A DNA stretch of 64,000 bases from Methylacidiphilales bacterium. GTDB taxonomy: Bacteria; Verrucomicrobiota; Verrucomicrobiia; Methylacidiphilales; UBA1321. The number at the start of each line of letters is the position of its first letter. Within the stretch, counting starts at the first letter, position 1. Positions 54,961 to 62,375 of this stretch are shown here, in pieces. The notes below the pieces were generated by a model. The model did no database searches. It saw nothing but the letters and a program-made list of their open reading frames with translations, and had not been told where the DNA came from. The stretch covers positions 1 to 64,000 of the forward strand of contig JAJSLK010000062.1 in NCBI GenBank assembly GCA_021272165.1, given 5' to 3'. A program made the position numbers and the translations under genes.

Positions 54961-55704
54961 TCACCTTTTCTGCCAGAGGCTCGCCTCGGCCACGCTCCAT
55001 TGATATTTGCGGCGATGCTCGCGAATGAGGAAAGGCAGATCGAAGACCGGGCCGGACTCGAAGCTTGGTGAAAGAACCTCGCGCAAGGCCGCCAATGTTC
55101 CGCGCCCGCCACCATCAAACCATTTTTCCTGCGCCGTATATTCCTCGAGCCAGGTGTAGGGCGAAGTGAGGACCAGCCAGCCGCCGGGGACAAGCAACTC
55201 CGGAAGGCCGGCCAGACACCGGGCCGGATTGGGCAGGCGGTCGAGCAGGTTCCCCATCAGGATGAGATCGAACCGGCCCAGATCATGGCGGAGATCACAG
55301 GCGTCGCCGGTTTCGAACCGGACGTGGTCCGTGACGAGATCCGAGGGCAGGTCGAGCACGAGCTCGTCCGTCGCCGTTCCTTCGCGGGGAACGTGCACGG
55401 CAACTTTTCGTTCTTCGCCCATTTTTTTTGCCGCTGCGATGAAGCGCCCGGAGAAATCGATACCGACGACTTCATCGAAATGCCGCCTAAGCTCGAAACT
55501 GCTGCGGCCAACGGCGCAGCCAAGGTCGAGCGCACGCCGCCGGGAATCGAGCTTCATGCGCCGCAGCGATTCACTGACGCAGCGGACAGGAAATCCGCAG
55601 ACCTCATGCATCGCAGGCAGGAGCGGGCAAATCTGCTCCGGAGTCCCGTAATGAAAGAGGAGATACTGGGCCAGCGCGGCGTCCGATTCGTAAAACATGG
55701 TCAT
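54961..55704 (-). CDS. Stand-alone 4-mercaptohistidine N1-methyltransferase-like protein (OvoA C-terminal type)
   Basis: 247 aa. SAM-dependent methyltransferase. The features match the methyltransferase domain fused at the C-terminus of OvoA in ovothiol synthesis: YLLFHYGTPEQICPLLPAMH near the start, the SAM loop ALDLGCAVGRSSFELRRHFD, VGIDFSGRFI, MGNLLDRLPNPARCL, LLVPGGWLVLTSPYTWLEEY and the end IREHRRKYQWSVAEASLW. Here it is a separate gene; no sulfoxide synthase (OvoA N-terminal part) is in the window. Family assignment is from memory of these motifs. It is convergent with the TPR gene and 10 bases behind the GspF-like gene. Confidence 0.82.
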   Translation of the reverse strand: MTMFYESDAALAQYLLFHYGTPEQICPLLPAMHEVCGFPVRCVSESLRRMKLDSRRRALDLGCAVGRSSFELRRHFDEVVGIDFSGRFIAAAKKMGEERKVAVHVPREGTATDELVLDLPSDLVTDHVRFETGDACDLRHDLGRFDLILMGNLLDRLPNPARCLAGLPELLVPGGWLVLTSPYTWLEEYTAQEKWFDGGGRGTLAALREVLSPSFESGPVFDLPFLIREHRRKYQWSVAEASLWQKR

Positions 55705-55714
55705 CGGCGCGGGC

Positions 55715-56674
55715 TCAAAGGTTCATGTTTTCGAGCTGCACGATCGGCATGATGTAACCCTGCCAGACGGTGTGAAGCACGAGGATGCCGATCACGATCA
55801 AAATCAGCACCGAGGCGATCTTGGGCGTCCATTCGGTAAGGCGTTGCTGGGCCAGGGTGGAATCTCTCGCGGCCTCGGCCTGAAGATTGGCCAGCGCGGT
55901 TTCGAGCGCACCGGAAATCTCGCCGGTCTCAATGAAATCGGTCCAGTCGCGCGGCAGCCGCCTCCAATGATGGACCAAAGTTGAAAGCAAGGCACCCTCG
56001 CGCAATTCCCGCTCCGCCTCCGCGGCCAGGCGCTCACTGTCGACGTAGCCGGAGGCCCTCCAGGCATCAGCCACAGCGTCGGGGAGTGGAATCCCCGCGC
56101 TGAACTCAAGCTTCAACGCGCTGACCCAGCGATGGGAACAGGCCGTCCGCAACGCCCGGCCGATAATCGGCACGGCCATCCAAAATCGCTGGGCCGCTTC
56201 GTTCGACTCGGTGAGCTGGAGAAAAAAATAAAAGCCGAGACCCAGGGCGTAGAAAATCGTGAAATACTCGACGAGCCTGAACTCGACCACGGGCCATGAG
56301 CTGATGGCGAGTTCAGAGAGCGCCGCGATGAATAAAGCCGCATGGAGCATGAGAATCGGATAATAGAGCTGCGTAACCAGAGCCTGGCGCACCTCGATCT
56401 GCCGCGACCAGAATTCGGAAAGATGCTGAAAGACGGTCTCGAGCTGAGCGCTTCTTTCTCCCGCGGCAACGAGATGGCACTCGAAGGGCGAAAAACCGGC
56501 CTCGGCAAAGGCGTCGCCGGCGAGGGCGCCTTCGCCGATTTTTTGCGTGAGGATAGCCATCTGCCGCCCGGAAATCCGCTCCTGTAACCGCCGCAGGCTG
56601 TCGCGCATTGGCACGCCCGCACGCGCCAGAACCGCGAGCTGCTGATAAAAGCGAATGCGTTGGCGTAACGTCAC
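55715..56674 (-). CDS. Type II secretion / type IV pilus inner-membrane protein (GspF/PilC-like)
   Basis: 319 aa, with the two T2SSF units: residues about 5-125 (QQLAVLARAGVPMRDSLRRL) and about 190-310 (LKLEFSAGIPLPDAVADAW, then FIETGEISGALETALANLQA). Three membrane segments, including VLILIVIGILVLHTVWQGYI at the end. Assembly platform for pseudopilins or pili. It is somewhat shorter than GspF (about 400) and has no secretion neighbours here, as is common for scattered loci in this group. Confidence 0.85.
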   Translation of the reverse strand: MTLRQRIRFYQQLAVLARAGVPMRDSLRRLQERISGRQMAILTQKIGEGALAGDAFAEAGFSPFECHLVAAGERSAQLETVFQHLSEFWSRQIEVRQALVTQLYYPILMLHAALFIAALSELAISSWPVVEFRLVEYFTIFYALGLGFYFFLQLTESNEAAQRFWMAVPIIGRALRTACSHRWVSALKLEFSAGIPLPDAVADAWRASGYVDSERLAAEAERELREGALLSTLVHHWRRLPRDWTDFIETGEISGALETALANLQAEAARDSTLAQQRLTEWTPKIASVLILIVIGILVLHTVWQGYIMPIVQLENMNL

Positions 56675-56850
56675 ATTCCAAGCTTAAGGCCTAACCGCAC
56701 GGCAGGCGAGGCCCTGCTTCGACAAAAAACTTTTGCCGCGAGACGTGACAGCCCGCGCGGGCTCCTATAAACTTGCGGAATTACCAGAGCAGCCCGGCGG
56801 GACGTTCCAGGCCCCTGCTTGTGACCGTTTCACGGGTCGCTCGTTTGTTG

Positions 56851-58146
56851 ATGAATCACCGACTACTTCTCCGCTCCAGCTTCAGCCTTCTTGCCACCGC
56901 GCTTCTTTTCACGGGCGCGGCGCGGGGCGCGGTTTCTCTCGGTATCGACGAACTCGAAAAAACGCATTTCGGCCTGCTCCTCGGCAAACGGGTCGGCCTG
57001 GTCACAAACCCTTCCGGCGCCGATTCCAAGGGGCGTTCGGCCATCACCGTCCTCTATCGCGGCCAGAGCGCCGGGTACCACTTGGTGAAACTCTTCGGGC
57101 CGGAGCACGGCATCGACGGCCAGGTGAAGGCAGGACATGAATTCAGCAATACCCGAGATCGCCAGACTAACCTGCCCGTCTACGCGCTCTATAACACGCC
57201 CTATGGCGAATTCCGCCATCCCACCCGCGAAATGTTCTCCGGTCTCGACGCCGTCGTCTACGATGTGCAGGACCTCGGCAACCGCTCCTACACGTTCATC
57301 AGCACGCTCGGTTACGTGATGGACGAGGCGGCCAAGGACAACATCGAGGTGATCGTGCTCGATCGGCCCAACCCGCTGGGCGGCGTCCGCATCGAGGGGC
57401 CCCGCCTGAGCGACGGCGTGCAATCGTTCGTCGGCCTCTACGACATTCCCTACGTCTACGGCCTCACCCCCGGCGAACTCGCCCAGTGGATCAACGCCAA
57501 ATATCTTCCGAAGCCGTGTCACCTGACGGTGCTGACCATGAAGGGTTGGACCCGCAACATGGTCTGGGAAGACACCGGGCTGAAATGGATCCCGACATCG
57601 CCGAATATTCCGACCATTGGAGCGGCCCGTGGTTACGCCGCGACCGGACTTCTCGGCGAGATCGGAATTGAAAGCGGCATCGGCGGTCCTGCGCCGTTCC
57701 AAGCCGTGGCGGGCCGCGGCTGGCCCGACAGCATCCTGGCCCGCCGGTTCAATGCGCTCCATATTCCAGGCGTCCGTGCCAGCCCTTATCATTATTACGC
57801 TGGCAGCGATTACGACGGCATCTACCTCAAGATCGATCCCCGCAATGCGGGCAACCTCACCGGCATTTCCCTGCAGGCCATCCAAATTCTCGAAGACGAG
57901 ATCGACCATTTCTCGACCTTCGGCCACACCAAGGCCGACCAGCGTGACATGTTCGACAAGGTGGTCGGCAGCCATAGCCTGCGCCGCCAGCTGATGGCGG
58001 GGCGGTCGGCCGATGCTATCATCAGTTCCTGGAACCCGGGCGTGTCCCGCTGGGCCGTCGAGCGCCTGCCTTATCTCCTTTATGGAAACGGTACCGGACG
58101 CCCACCGATGAATGTGGCGACCGACGTCCGGGAAGCCGCCCCGTAA
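56851..58146 (+). CDS. Exported DUF1343 (NamZ-like exo-beta-N-acetylmuramidase) protein
   Basis: 431 aa from the ATG at 56851 with a signal peptide (LLRSSFSLLATALLFTGAARG). DUF1343 motifs: KRVGLVTNPSGADSKGRSAI, VKLFGPEHGI, DAVVYDVQDLGNRSYTF, VIVLDRPNPLGG and WIPTSPNIPTIGAARGYAATGL. The family founder NamZ releases terminal N-acetylmuramic acid from peptidoglycan fragments, so cell-wall recycling is the likely role. Substrate is inferred from the family. Confidence 0.88.
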   Translation: MNHRLLLRSSFSLLATALLFTGAARGAVSLGIDELEKTHFGLLLGKRVGLVTNPSGADSKGRSAITVLYRGQSAGYHLVKLFGPEHGIDGQVKAGHEFSNTRDRQTNLPVYALYNTPYGEFRHPTREMFSGLDAVVYDVQDLGNRSYTFISTLGYVMDEAAKDNIEVIVLDRPNPLGGVRIEGPRLSDGVQSFVGLYDIPYVYGLTPGELAQWINAKYLPKPCHLTVLTMKGWTRNMVWEDTGLKWIPTSPNIPTIGAARGYAATGLLGEIGIESGIGGPAPFQAVAGRGWPDSILARRFNALHIPGVRASPYHYYAGSDYDGIYLKIDPRNAGNLTGISLQAIQILEDEIDHFSTFGHTKADQRDMFDKVVGSHSLRRQLMAGRSADAIISSWNPGVSRWAVERLPYLLYGNGTGRPPMNVATDVREAAP

Positions 58147-58154
58147 TCGGCGTC

Positions 58155-58856
58155 TTAATGCCCGGCCTGCGCAACCGGCTTGGTGGGAGGAGCGGGCGGC
58201 GGCTTCGGTGCGGGCACGGAAGGCCCGACGGTGGCCGAGGAGAATTCGCGGAACAAATCTTCTTTCAGCTTTTGCTCGCGAGCCCGGACGATGGGCTCGA
58301 ATTGCCTGGCCAGTTCCCGGTCCATCTGCAGCCGCTTGTCCCAATATTCCTTCTCGAAGCGGACTTTTTGTTCGGGCGTCATCGAACTGAGAAGCCCCAG
58401 ATCACGCGCGCGATCCATGGCAATCTTAGTGCGCTGGTCCTTGAACTGCTGGATACGCAGAAGCATCTGGCCCTCATCACCGAGCTTCATTTTGTTGTAA
58501 GGCGTCCATTGCGCAAGCTGCGCCCGGATGTCCTCGTCCGACAACGTGGCGAGCTGTTCCAGCTTGTCGCGCACGCTCAGTTCGTCCTGCGTCGGTACTT
58601 TCAACTCGCCGATGCCGGGAAACTGGAGGTTAAGCTTGACCGGATGAGCCACGTCATCGCTCGGCGCCCAGATTTTGCCATAACGATCGAAAGTATCGGG
58701 AATCGGCGGCGGGACAATCGGCGTGGCATTGGTGGCGGACGAGGCCGGCGCAGCAACCGGAGTCATGGCCTGCATGGGCGCGGTATTTTGGGCGTGAAGT
58801 GGAAGAAGAGCAGCCCATCCGGCCACAAGCAGGCTTAGAGAGAGGAATCTTGCCAT
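58155..58856 (-). CDS. Exported coiled-coil-like protein next to an ECF sigma/anti-sigma pair
   Basis: 233 aa from the ATG at 58856 with a signal peptide (LSLSLLVAGWAALLPLHAQ). After an Ala/Pro-rich linker, the region about 115-215 (RDKLEQLATLSDEDIRAQLA, then MTPEQKVRFEKEYWDKRLQM) is highly charged and helical. The tail is Pro-rich (PAPKPPPAPP). No family is certain. The start overlaps the anti-sigma gene by 22 bases, so it is the third gene of that operon and may be a periplasmic sensor or effector. Confidence 0.7.
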   Translation of the reverse strand: MARFLSLSLLVAGWAALLPLHAQNTAPMQAMTPVAAPASSATNATPIVPPPIPDTFDRYGKIWAPSDDVAHPVKLNLQFPGIGELKVPTQDELSVRDKLEQLATLSDEDIRAQLAQWTPYNKMKLGDEGQMLLRIQQFKDQRTKIAMDRARDLGLLSSMTPEQKVRFEKEYWDKRLQMDRELARQFEPIVRAREQKLKEDLFREFSSATVGPSVPAPKPPPAPPTKPVAQAGH

Positions 58857-59197
58857 GTCGATGATGTGTCCGAGTCCGAATCGAGCGAAGCTACGTAGGC
58901 AAAAGCCTCCTGGACATTTTTTTGTTTCTGCTCGGCTGCCGTCGTCGGAACCATGTGAAGCTGCGTCATGGCCAGAATGACCGCAAGACCAACGCCAAAC
59001 GAGCCACCACAAGCCCAGCGCCAAAAACGAAAAATGGAATGACCCACTGCGGGCGACTCGTGCCGGCAACGGGCCACGGTTCGGGCCGTGAACCATCCAT
59101 CCGGCTCCGGCCGGCGCGATTCGCCCAACAATCGCCAGAGAGAATCGCTCTCGTCGAAGGGCTCAAGCGAATCAGGATGGTCGGAACCGTTTTTCAT
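58835..59197 (-). CDS. Probable membrane anti-sigma factor
   Basis: 120 aa. A cytoplasmic N-terminal part with Trp/Leu-rich DSLWRLLGESRRPEPDGWFT and TVARCRH is followed by one membrane helix (about 64-82, GGSFGVGLAVILAMTQLHMV) and a short periplasmic tail. Position directly downstream of the ECF sigma gene (49 bases) and the single-helix layout indicate an anti-sigma factor. The cytoplasmic domain has a His-Cys pair spacing unlike a classic ZAS motif; the family is not confirmed. Confidence 0.65.
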   Translation of the reverse strand: MKNGSDHPDSLEPFDESDSLWRLLGESRRPEPDGWFTARTVARCRHESPAVGHSIFRFWRWACGGSFGVGLAVILAMTQLHMVPTTAAEQKQKNVQEAFAYVASLDSDSDTSSTWQDSSL

Positions 59198-59246
59198 GAA
59201 GGCATTGTCTTTATCTTAAACACGGGAAAACAAACGGAGTTGCAGC

Positions 59247-59894
59247 TTATTTTCGACGCAGATTCCTCTCCTTTTCCGTTTCGAGGTAATCGCGCAAGGC
59301 GACCCGCAGGGTTTCGCGGGCCCGGAAAATCAGCGATTTGGTCGCCGGGACGCTCGTCTTGAGAATTTCGGCGATCTGTTCGTAGGAAAATTCATCGTAA
59401 CGCCGCAGCACGATGGCGAGCCGCTGCTGTTCCGGCAACGCGAAGATGGCTCGGTCGATCTCGCGCATCATTTCCTGATCCAGGACATTTTCACCCGGCG
59501 TTTTGCCCGCAGGATCAGGCAGGTCGAGCCCGGACGGGCCAGCGGAATCATCCTCAGGCGGATGGAGCGGAATGAGAACGGCGCGGGACCGTCGCCGGTG
59601 CTCATTGAAGACCAGATTGCGGACGATGGTGAAAAGCCAGGTCTTGAATTGAGCCGTGGCCCGATAGGAACGCGCAGCGCGGTAAACCCGCACAAAGACG
59701 AGTTGAGCCAGGTCCTGCGCCTCAACGGGATCGCCGAGCATCTTCGCGATGGTTCCATAAACCGCGCCCTGATATTTCTCGATCAGTTCCCGTAGCGCAG
59801 TTTCATCGCCTACAGCGATCAGGATCATGAGCGCCTTGTCATGCGCGTCGGAATCGGCGGCCGGCCGGTCCGGGTCTCGGGTGGGTTCCTTCAT
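59247..59894 (-). CDS. ECF-type RNA polymerase sigma factor
   Basis: 215 aa. Region 2 (about 30-95): LIEKYQGAVYGTIAKMLGD, AQDLAQLVFVRVYRAARSY and FKTWLFTIVRNLVFNEHRRR, which binds the -10 element and core polymerase. Region 4 (about 150-200): IFALPEQQRLAIVLRRYDEF, SYEQIAEILKTSVPATKSLIFRARE, the -35 binding helix-turn-helix. Divergent from yebC. Regulated through the following anti-sigma gene (inferred). Confidence 0.92.
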   Translation of the reverse strand: MKEPTRDPDRPAADSDAHDKALMILIAVGDETALRELIEKYQGAVYGTIAKMLGDPVEAQDLAQLVFVRVYRAARSYRATAQFKTWLFTIVRNLVFNEHRRRSRAVLIPLHPPEDDSAGPSGLDLPDPAGKTPGENVLDQEMMREIDRAIFALPEQQRLAIVLRRYDEFSYEQIAEILKTSVPATKSLIFRARETLRVALRDYLETEKERNLRRK

Positions 59895-60000
59895 CGTGCC
59901 GGGGATAAACTAACCGGACTTGGCTTCCGGCACAACTCCGCCGGCGCACGTCTCATCCTTCGCTTGCGTTTGCCTTCCGGCGGCAGCATCTTAGTTCCCT

Positions 60001-60753
60001 ATGGCAGGGCATTCGCGCTGGGCAAAAGTCAAACATTACAAAGGAACCATCGATCAGCGGCGCGGCAAGCTTTTCAGCAAGCTTTCCAAGGAAATCACCG
60101 TGGCCGCCAAGCTCGGCGGGGGTGACCCAAATTTTAATCCGCGCCTGCGGCAGGCCATCGCGACCGCCCGCGGCGAGAGTATGCCGGTGGATAATATCGA
60201 GCGCGCAATCAAAAAGGGCACAGGCGAGCTCGAAGGCGCTTCCTACGAGGAAATGACTTACGAGGGCTACGGGCCCGGCGGCGTGGCGATTCTGGTCGAG
60301 GCCGCGACGGACAACAAGAACCGGAGCGCGGCGGAAATCCGCGCCATCTTCACCAAGAACCACGGCCACCTGGCGGGCTCAGGCAGCGTGGCTTGGATGT
60401 TTCATCGCAAGGGACTCATCCATATCGCGGCGTCCGCAACTTCCGAGGACAATGTCATCCTCGCCGCGCTTGATGCCGGGGCCCAGGATATCCGAACGCA
60501 GGACGAGGTCATTGAAGTCATCACTCCGCCCGACAACAAGCTCGACGCCGTTTCGAAGGCGCTCGAAAAAGCGGGCATTCCGATCACGAGCGCCAAGTTG
60601 AGTTATATGCCCGGGAACCTGACGCCCGTCACCGATCCTCAATTTGCCGAGCAGGTACTGGCCCTGCTGGAGGCATTGGATGATCATGATGATGTGCAAA
60701 CGGTTCATGCCAATTTTGATATGGCGCCCGATCTGGTAATAAAGACCGGATAA
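60001..60753 (+). CDS. yebC: YebC/PmpR family regulatory protein
   Basis: 250 aa. Conserved across bacteria; recent work connects it to translation of polyproline or to gene regulation. MAGHSRWAKVKHYKG is the family N-terminus, followed by GKLFSKLSKEITVAAKLGGG, NIERAIKKGTGELEG, YEGYGPGGVAILVEAATDNKNR and the C-terminal EALDDHDDVQTVHANFD. Standard length. Starts 107 bases from the divergent sigma gene. Confidence 0.95.
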   Translation: MAGHSRWAKVKHYKGTIDQRRGKLFSKLSKEITVAAKLGGGDPNFNPRLRQAIATARGESMPVDNIERAIKKGTGELEGASYEEMTYEGYGPGGVAILVEAATDNKNRSAAEIRAIFTKNHGHLAGSGSVAWMFHRKGLIHIAASATSEDNVILAALDAGAQDIRTQDEVIEVITPPDNKLDAVSKALEKAGIPITSAKLSYMPGNLTPVTDPQFAEQVLALLEALDDHDDVQTVHANFDMAPDLVIKTG

Positions 60754-60835
60754 GAAGTTGAGCTACAATTTCTTATATTTATTTTAATCGAAATGACGCT
60801 TGCTTTTGACACCGAATCAATCTATCTCCTAACCC

Positions 60836-61474
60836 ATGAGCGATTGGTATTACGCGGCTGATAACGAACAAAAGGGTCCGGTCAATGAGGCTGAGCTAAA
60901 GGAAAATTTAGCCGCCAACAAGATTCCTCCCGACACGCTGGTCTGGAAAGATGGCATGGAAAGCTGGACGCCCGCCAACCAGGTACCCGCGTTTTCGTTC
61001 CGCCAGCCGCCGATCCCCGCCAAAGTTCAACCGACGACGGCGGCCGCTCCCGCCGCCGCGGCTCCAAAGGCCGATCCCGCGATCAATAATCCCGAATCGA
61101 CCAAGCCGGTCGATCTCGCCGGGGTCATCGGAAAGCCGGAGGCGCTGGAAGTCGATGCCGAAGATGCCGAGAAAAACAAGGTGTTCGGCATTCTCGCTTA
61201 CGTGATCTTTTTCGTGCCGCTACTCGTGGCCAAGGATTCCCCCTTTGCCAAGTATCATGCGAACCAGGGTCTGGCGCTTTTCCTTACCATGCTGGGCACG
61301 CTCATCGTGCTGGCCGTGCTGAGCTTTATCCCGTTCATTGGATTCATCTTTGGACTTCTCCATATCGTGGTGTATCTCGGTTACCTCGTGCTGGTCATCC
61401 TGGGGATCGTCAATGCGGCCGCGGGGAAGTGTGTGCCTCTGCCCGTGATCGGCGGCATCAAGTTGCTGAAATAA
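60836..61474 (+). CDS. GYF-domain membrane protein with DUF4870-like C-terminus
   Basis: 212 aa. The N-terminal GYF_2 domain (about 1-50): WYYAADNEQKGPVNEAELKE with TLVWKDGMESWTPANQVP, a peptide-binding module. Then an Ala/Pro-rich linker and a membrane domain (about 115-205) with three helices, such as FGILAYVIFFVPLLVAKDSP, HANQGLALFLTMLGTLIVLA and VYLGYLVLVILGIVNAAAGK, the DUF4870 pattern. Its job is unknown. Confidence 0.85.
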   Translation: MSDWYYAADNEQKGPVNEAELKENLAANKIPPDTLVWKDGMESWTPANQVPAFSFRQPPIPAKVQPTTAAAPAAAAPKADPAINNPESTKPVDLAGVIGKPEALEVDAEDAEKNKVFGILAYVIFFVPLLVAKDSPFAKYHANQGLALFLTMLGTLIVLAVLSFIPFIGFIFGLLHIVVYLGYLVLVILGIVNAAAGKCVPLPVIGGIKLLK

Positions 61475-61538
61475 TTTTGCGCCAGCCGGGATTACTTACG
61501 GCTGGCGGTTCCCTTCGTCATGGGCGAAGCTTGAGGGA

Positions 61539-62267
61539 ATGTCCACACCCCCTCCCCGCGTCGACTACAACGCCGTCCACGATGAATTGGCGCACCAGCA
61601 ACCCGAGGCGATTTCGGCCATGTTTGGACGGGTGGCACAGCGTTACGACCTGCTGAATCGCGTCATTTCCGGGGGACTCGATCTCTATTACCGCCGCCAG
61701 CTGGTGCACGCGGTAAACGCGCAGAAACCGCGGCGGGTGCTCGACCTGGCCACTGGCAGCGGCGATGTGATTCTGGCCCTGAAACGAAACAGCGCTTACG
61801 CGGAGACCGCGGTCGGGGCCGATTTCTGCCTGCCGATGCTGCAACAGGCCCGCGCCAAGGGCGCGCCGAATCTCACCGCTGGAGACGCCATGCGGCTGCC
61901 GTTTCCCGATGCTTCTTTCGACGCGATTACGATTTCCTTCGGACTGCGCAACGTGGCCGACCGGCGGGCGGGCCTGGCCGAAATGCGGCGCGTACTGCGC
62001 CCCGGCGGCCGCGCCTACGTGCTCGAATTTTCCCATCCGCCGTCGTGGCTGGCTCCGGCCTACTTCTGGTACATGCGCCATATCATGCCTTTCTTCGCCC
62101 AGTTTTTCACCTCGGAGCGAGGCGCCTATGAGTACCTGGGCGATTCCATCAAGGCCTTCCTGCCCCAAGCCGCGCTGGCCGGGGTGATGCGCCAGGCTGG
62201 GTTCGCCTCCGCGAGTTGGACCAATTTCACCCTCGGCATTGTGGCCCTCCACATCGCCGAGGTTTGA
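61539..62267 (+). CDS. menG: Demethylmenaquinone methyltransferase
   Basis: 242 aa. Adds the last methyl group of menaquinone (or ubiquinone in UbiE). MFGRVAQRYDLLNRVISGGLD, LDLATGSGDVILAL, the GDAMRLPFPDASFDAITISFGLRNVADR stretch and MRRVLRPGGRAYVLEF are typical UbiE/MenG signatures. The SAM site reads ATGSGD. Electron carrier pathway; pyrD in this window would use the quinone. Start ATG at 61539. Confidence 0.93.
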   Translation: MSTPPPRVDYNAVHDELAHQQPEAISAMFGRVAQRYDLLNRVISGGLDLYYRRQLVHAVNAQKPRRVLDLATGSGDVILALKRNSAYAETAVGADFCLPMLQQARAKGAPNLTAGDAMRLPFPDASFDAITISFGLRNVADRRAGLAEMRRVLRPGGRAYVLEFSHPPSWLAPAYFWYMRHIMPFFAQFFTSERGAYEYLGDSIKAFLPQAALAGVMRQAGFASASWTNFTLGIVALHIAEV

Positions 62268-62375
62268 AGGGAAGGTGCGCTGGATCACCTGGGGAGCCTA
62301 TCTTTTTAGGCCGTCTTGTCTCTCGTGTTTCCGCAGGGCTATCGCACCGGGACGATTTCGTGGCATTCTGGTGGC

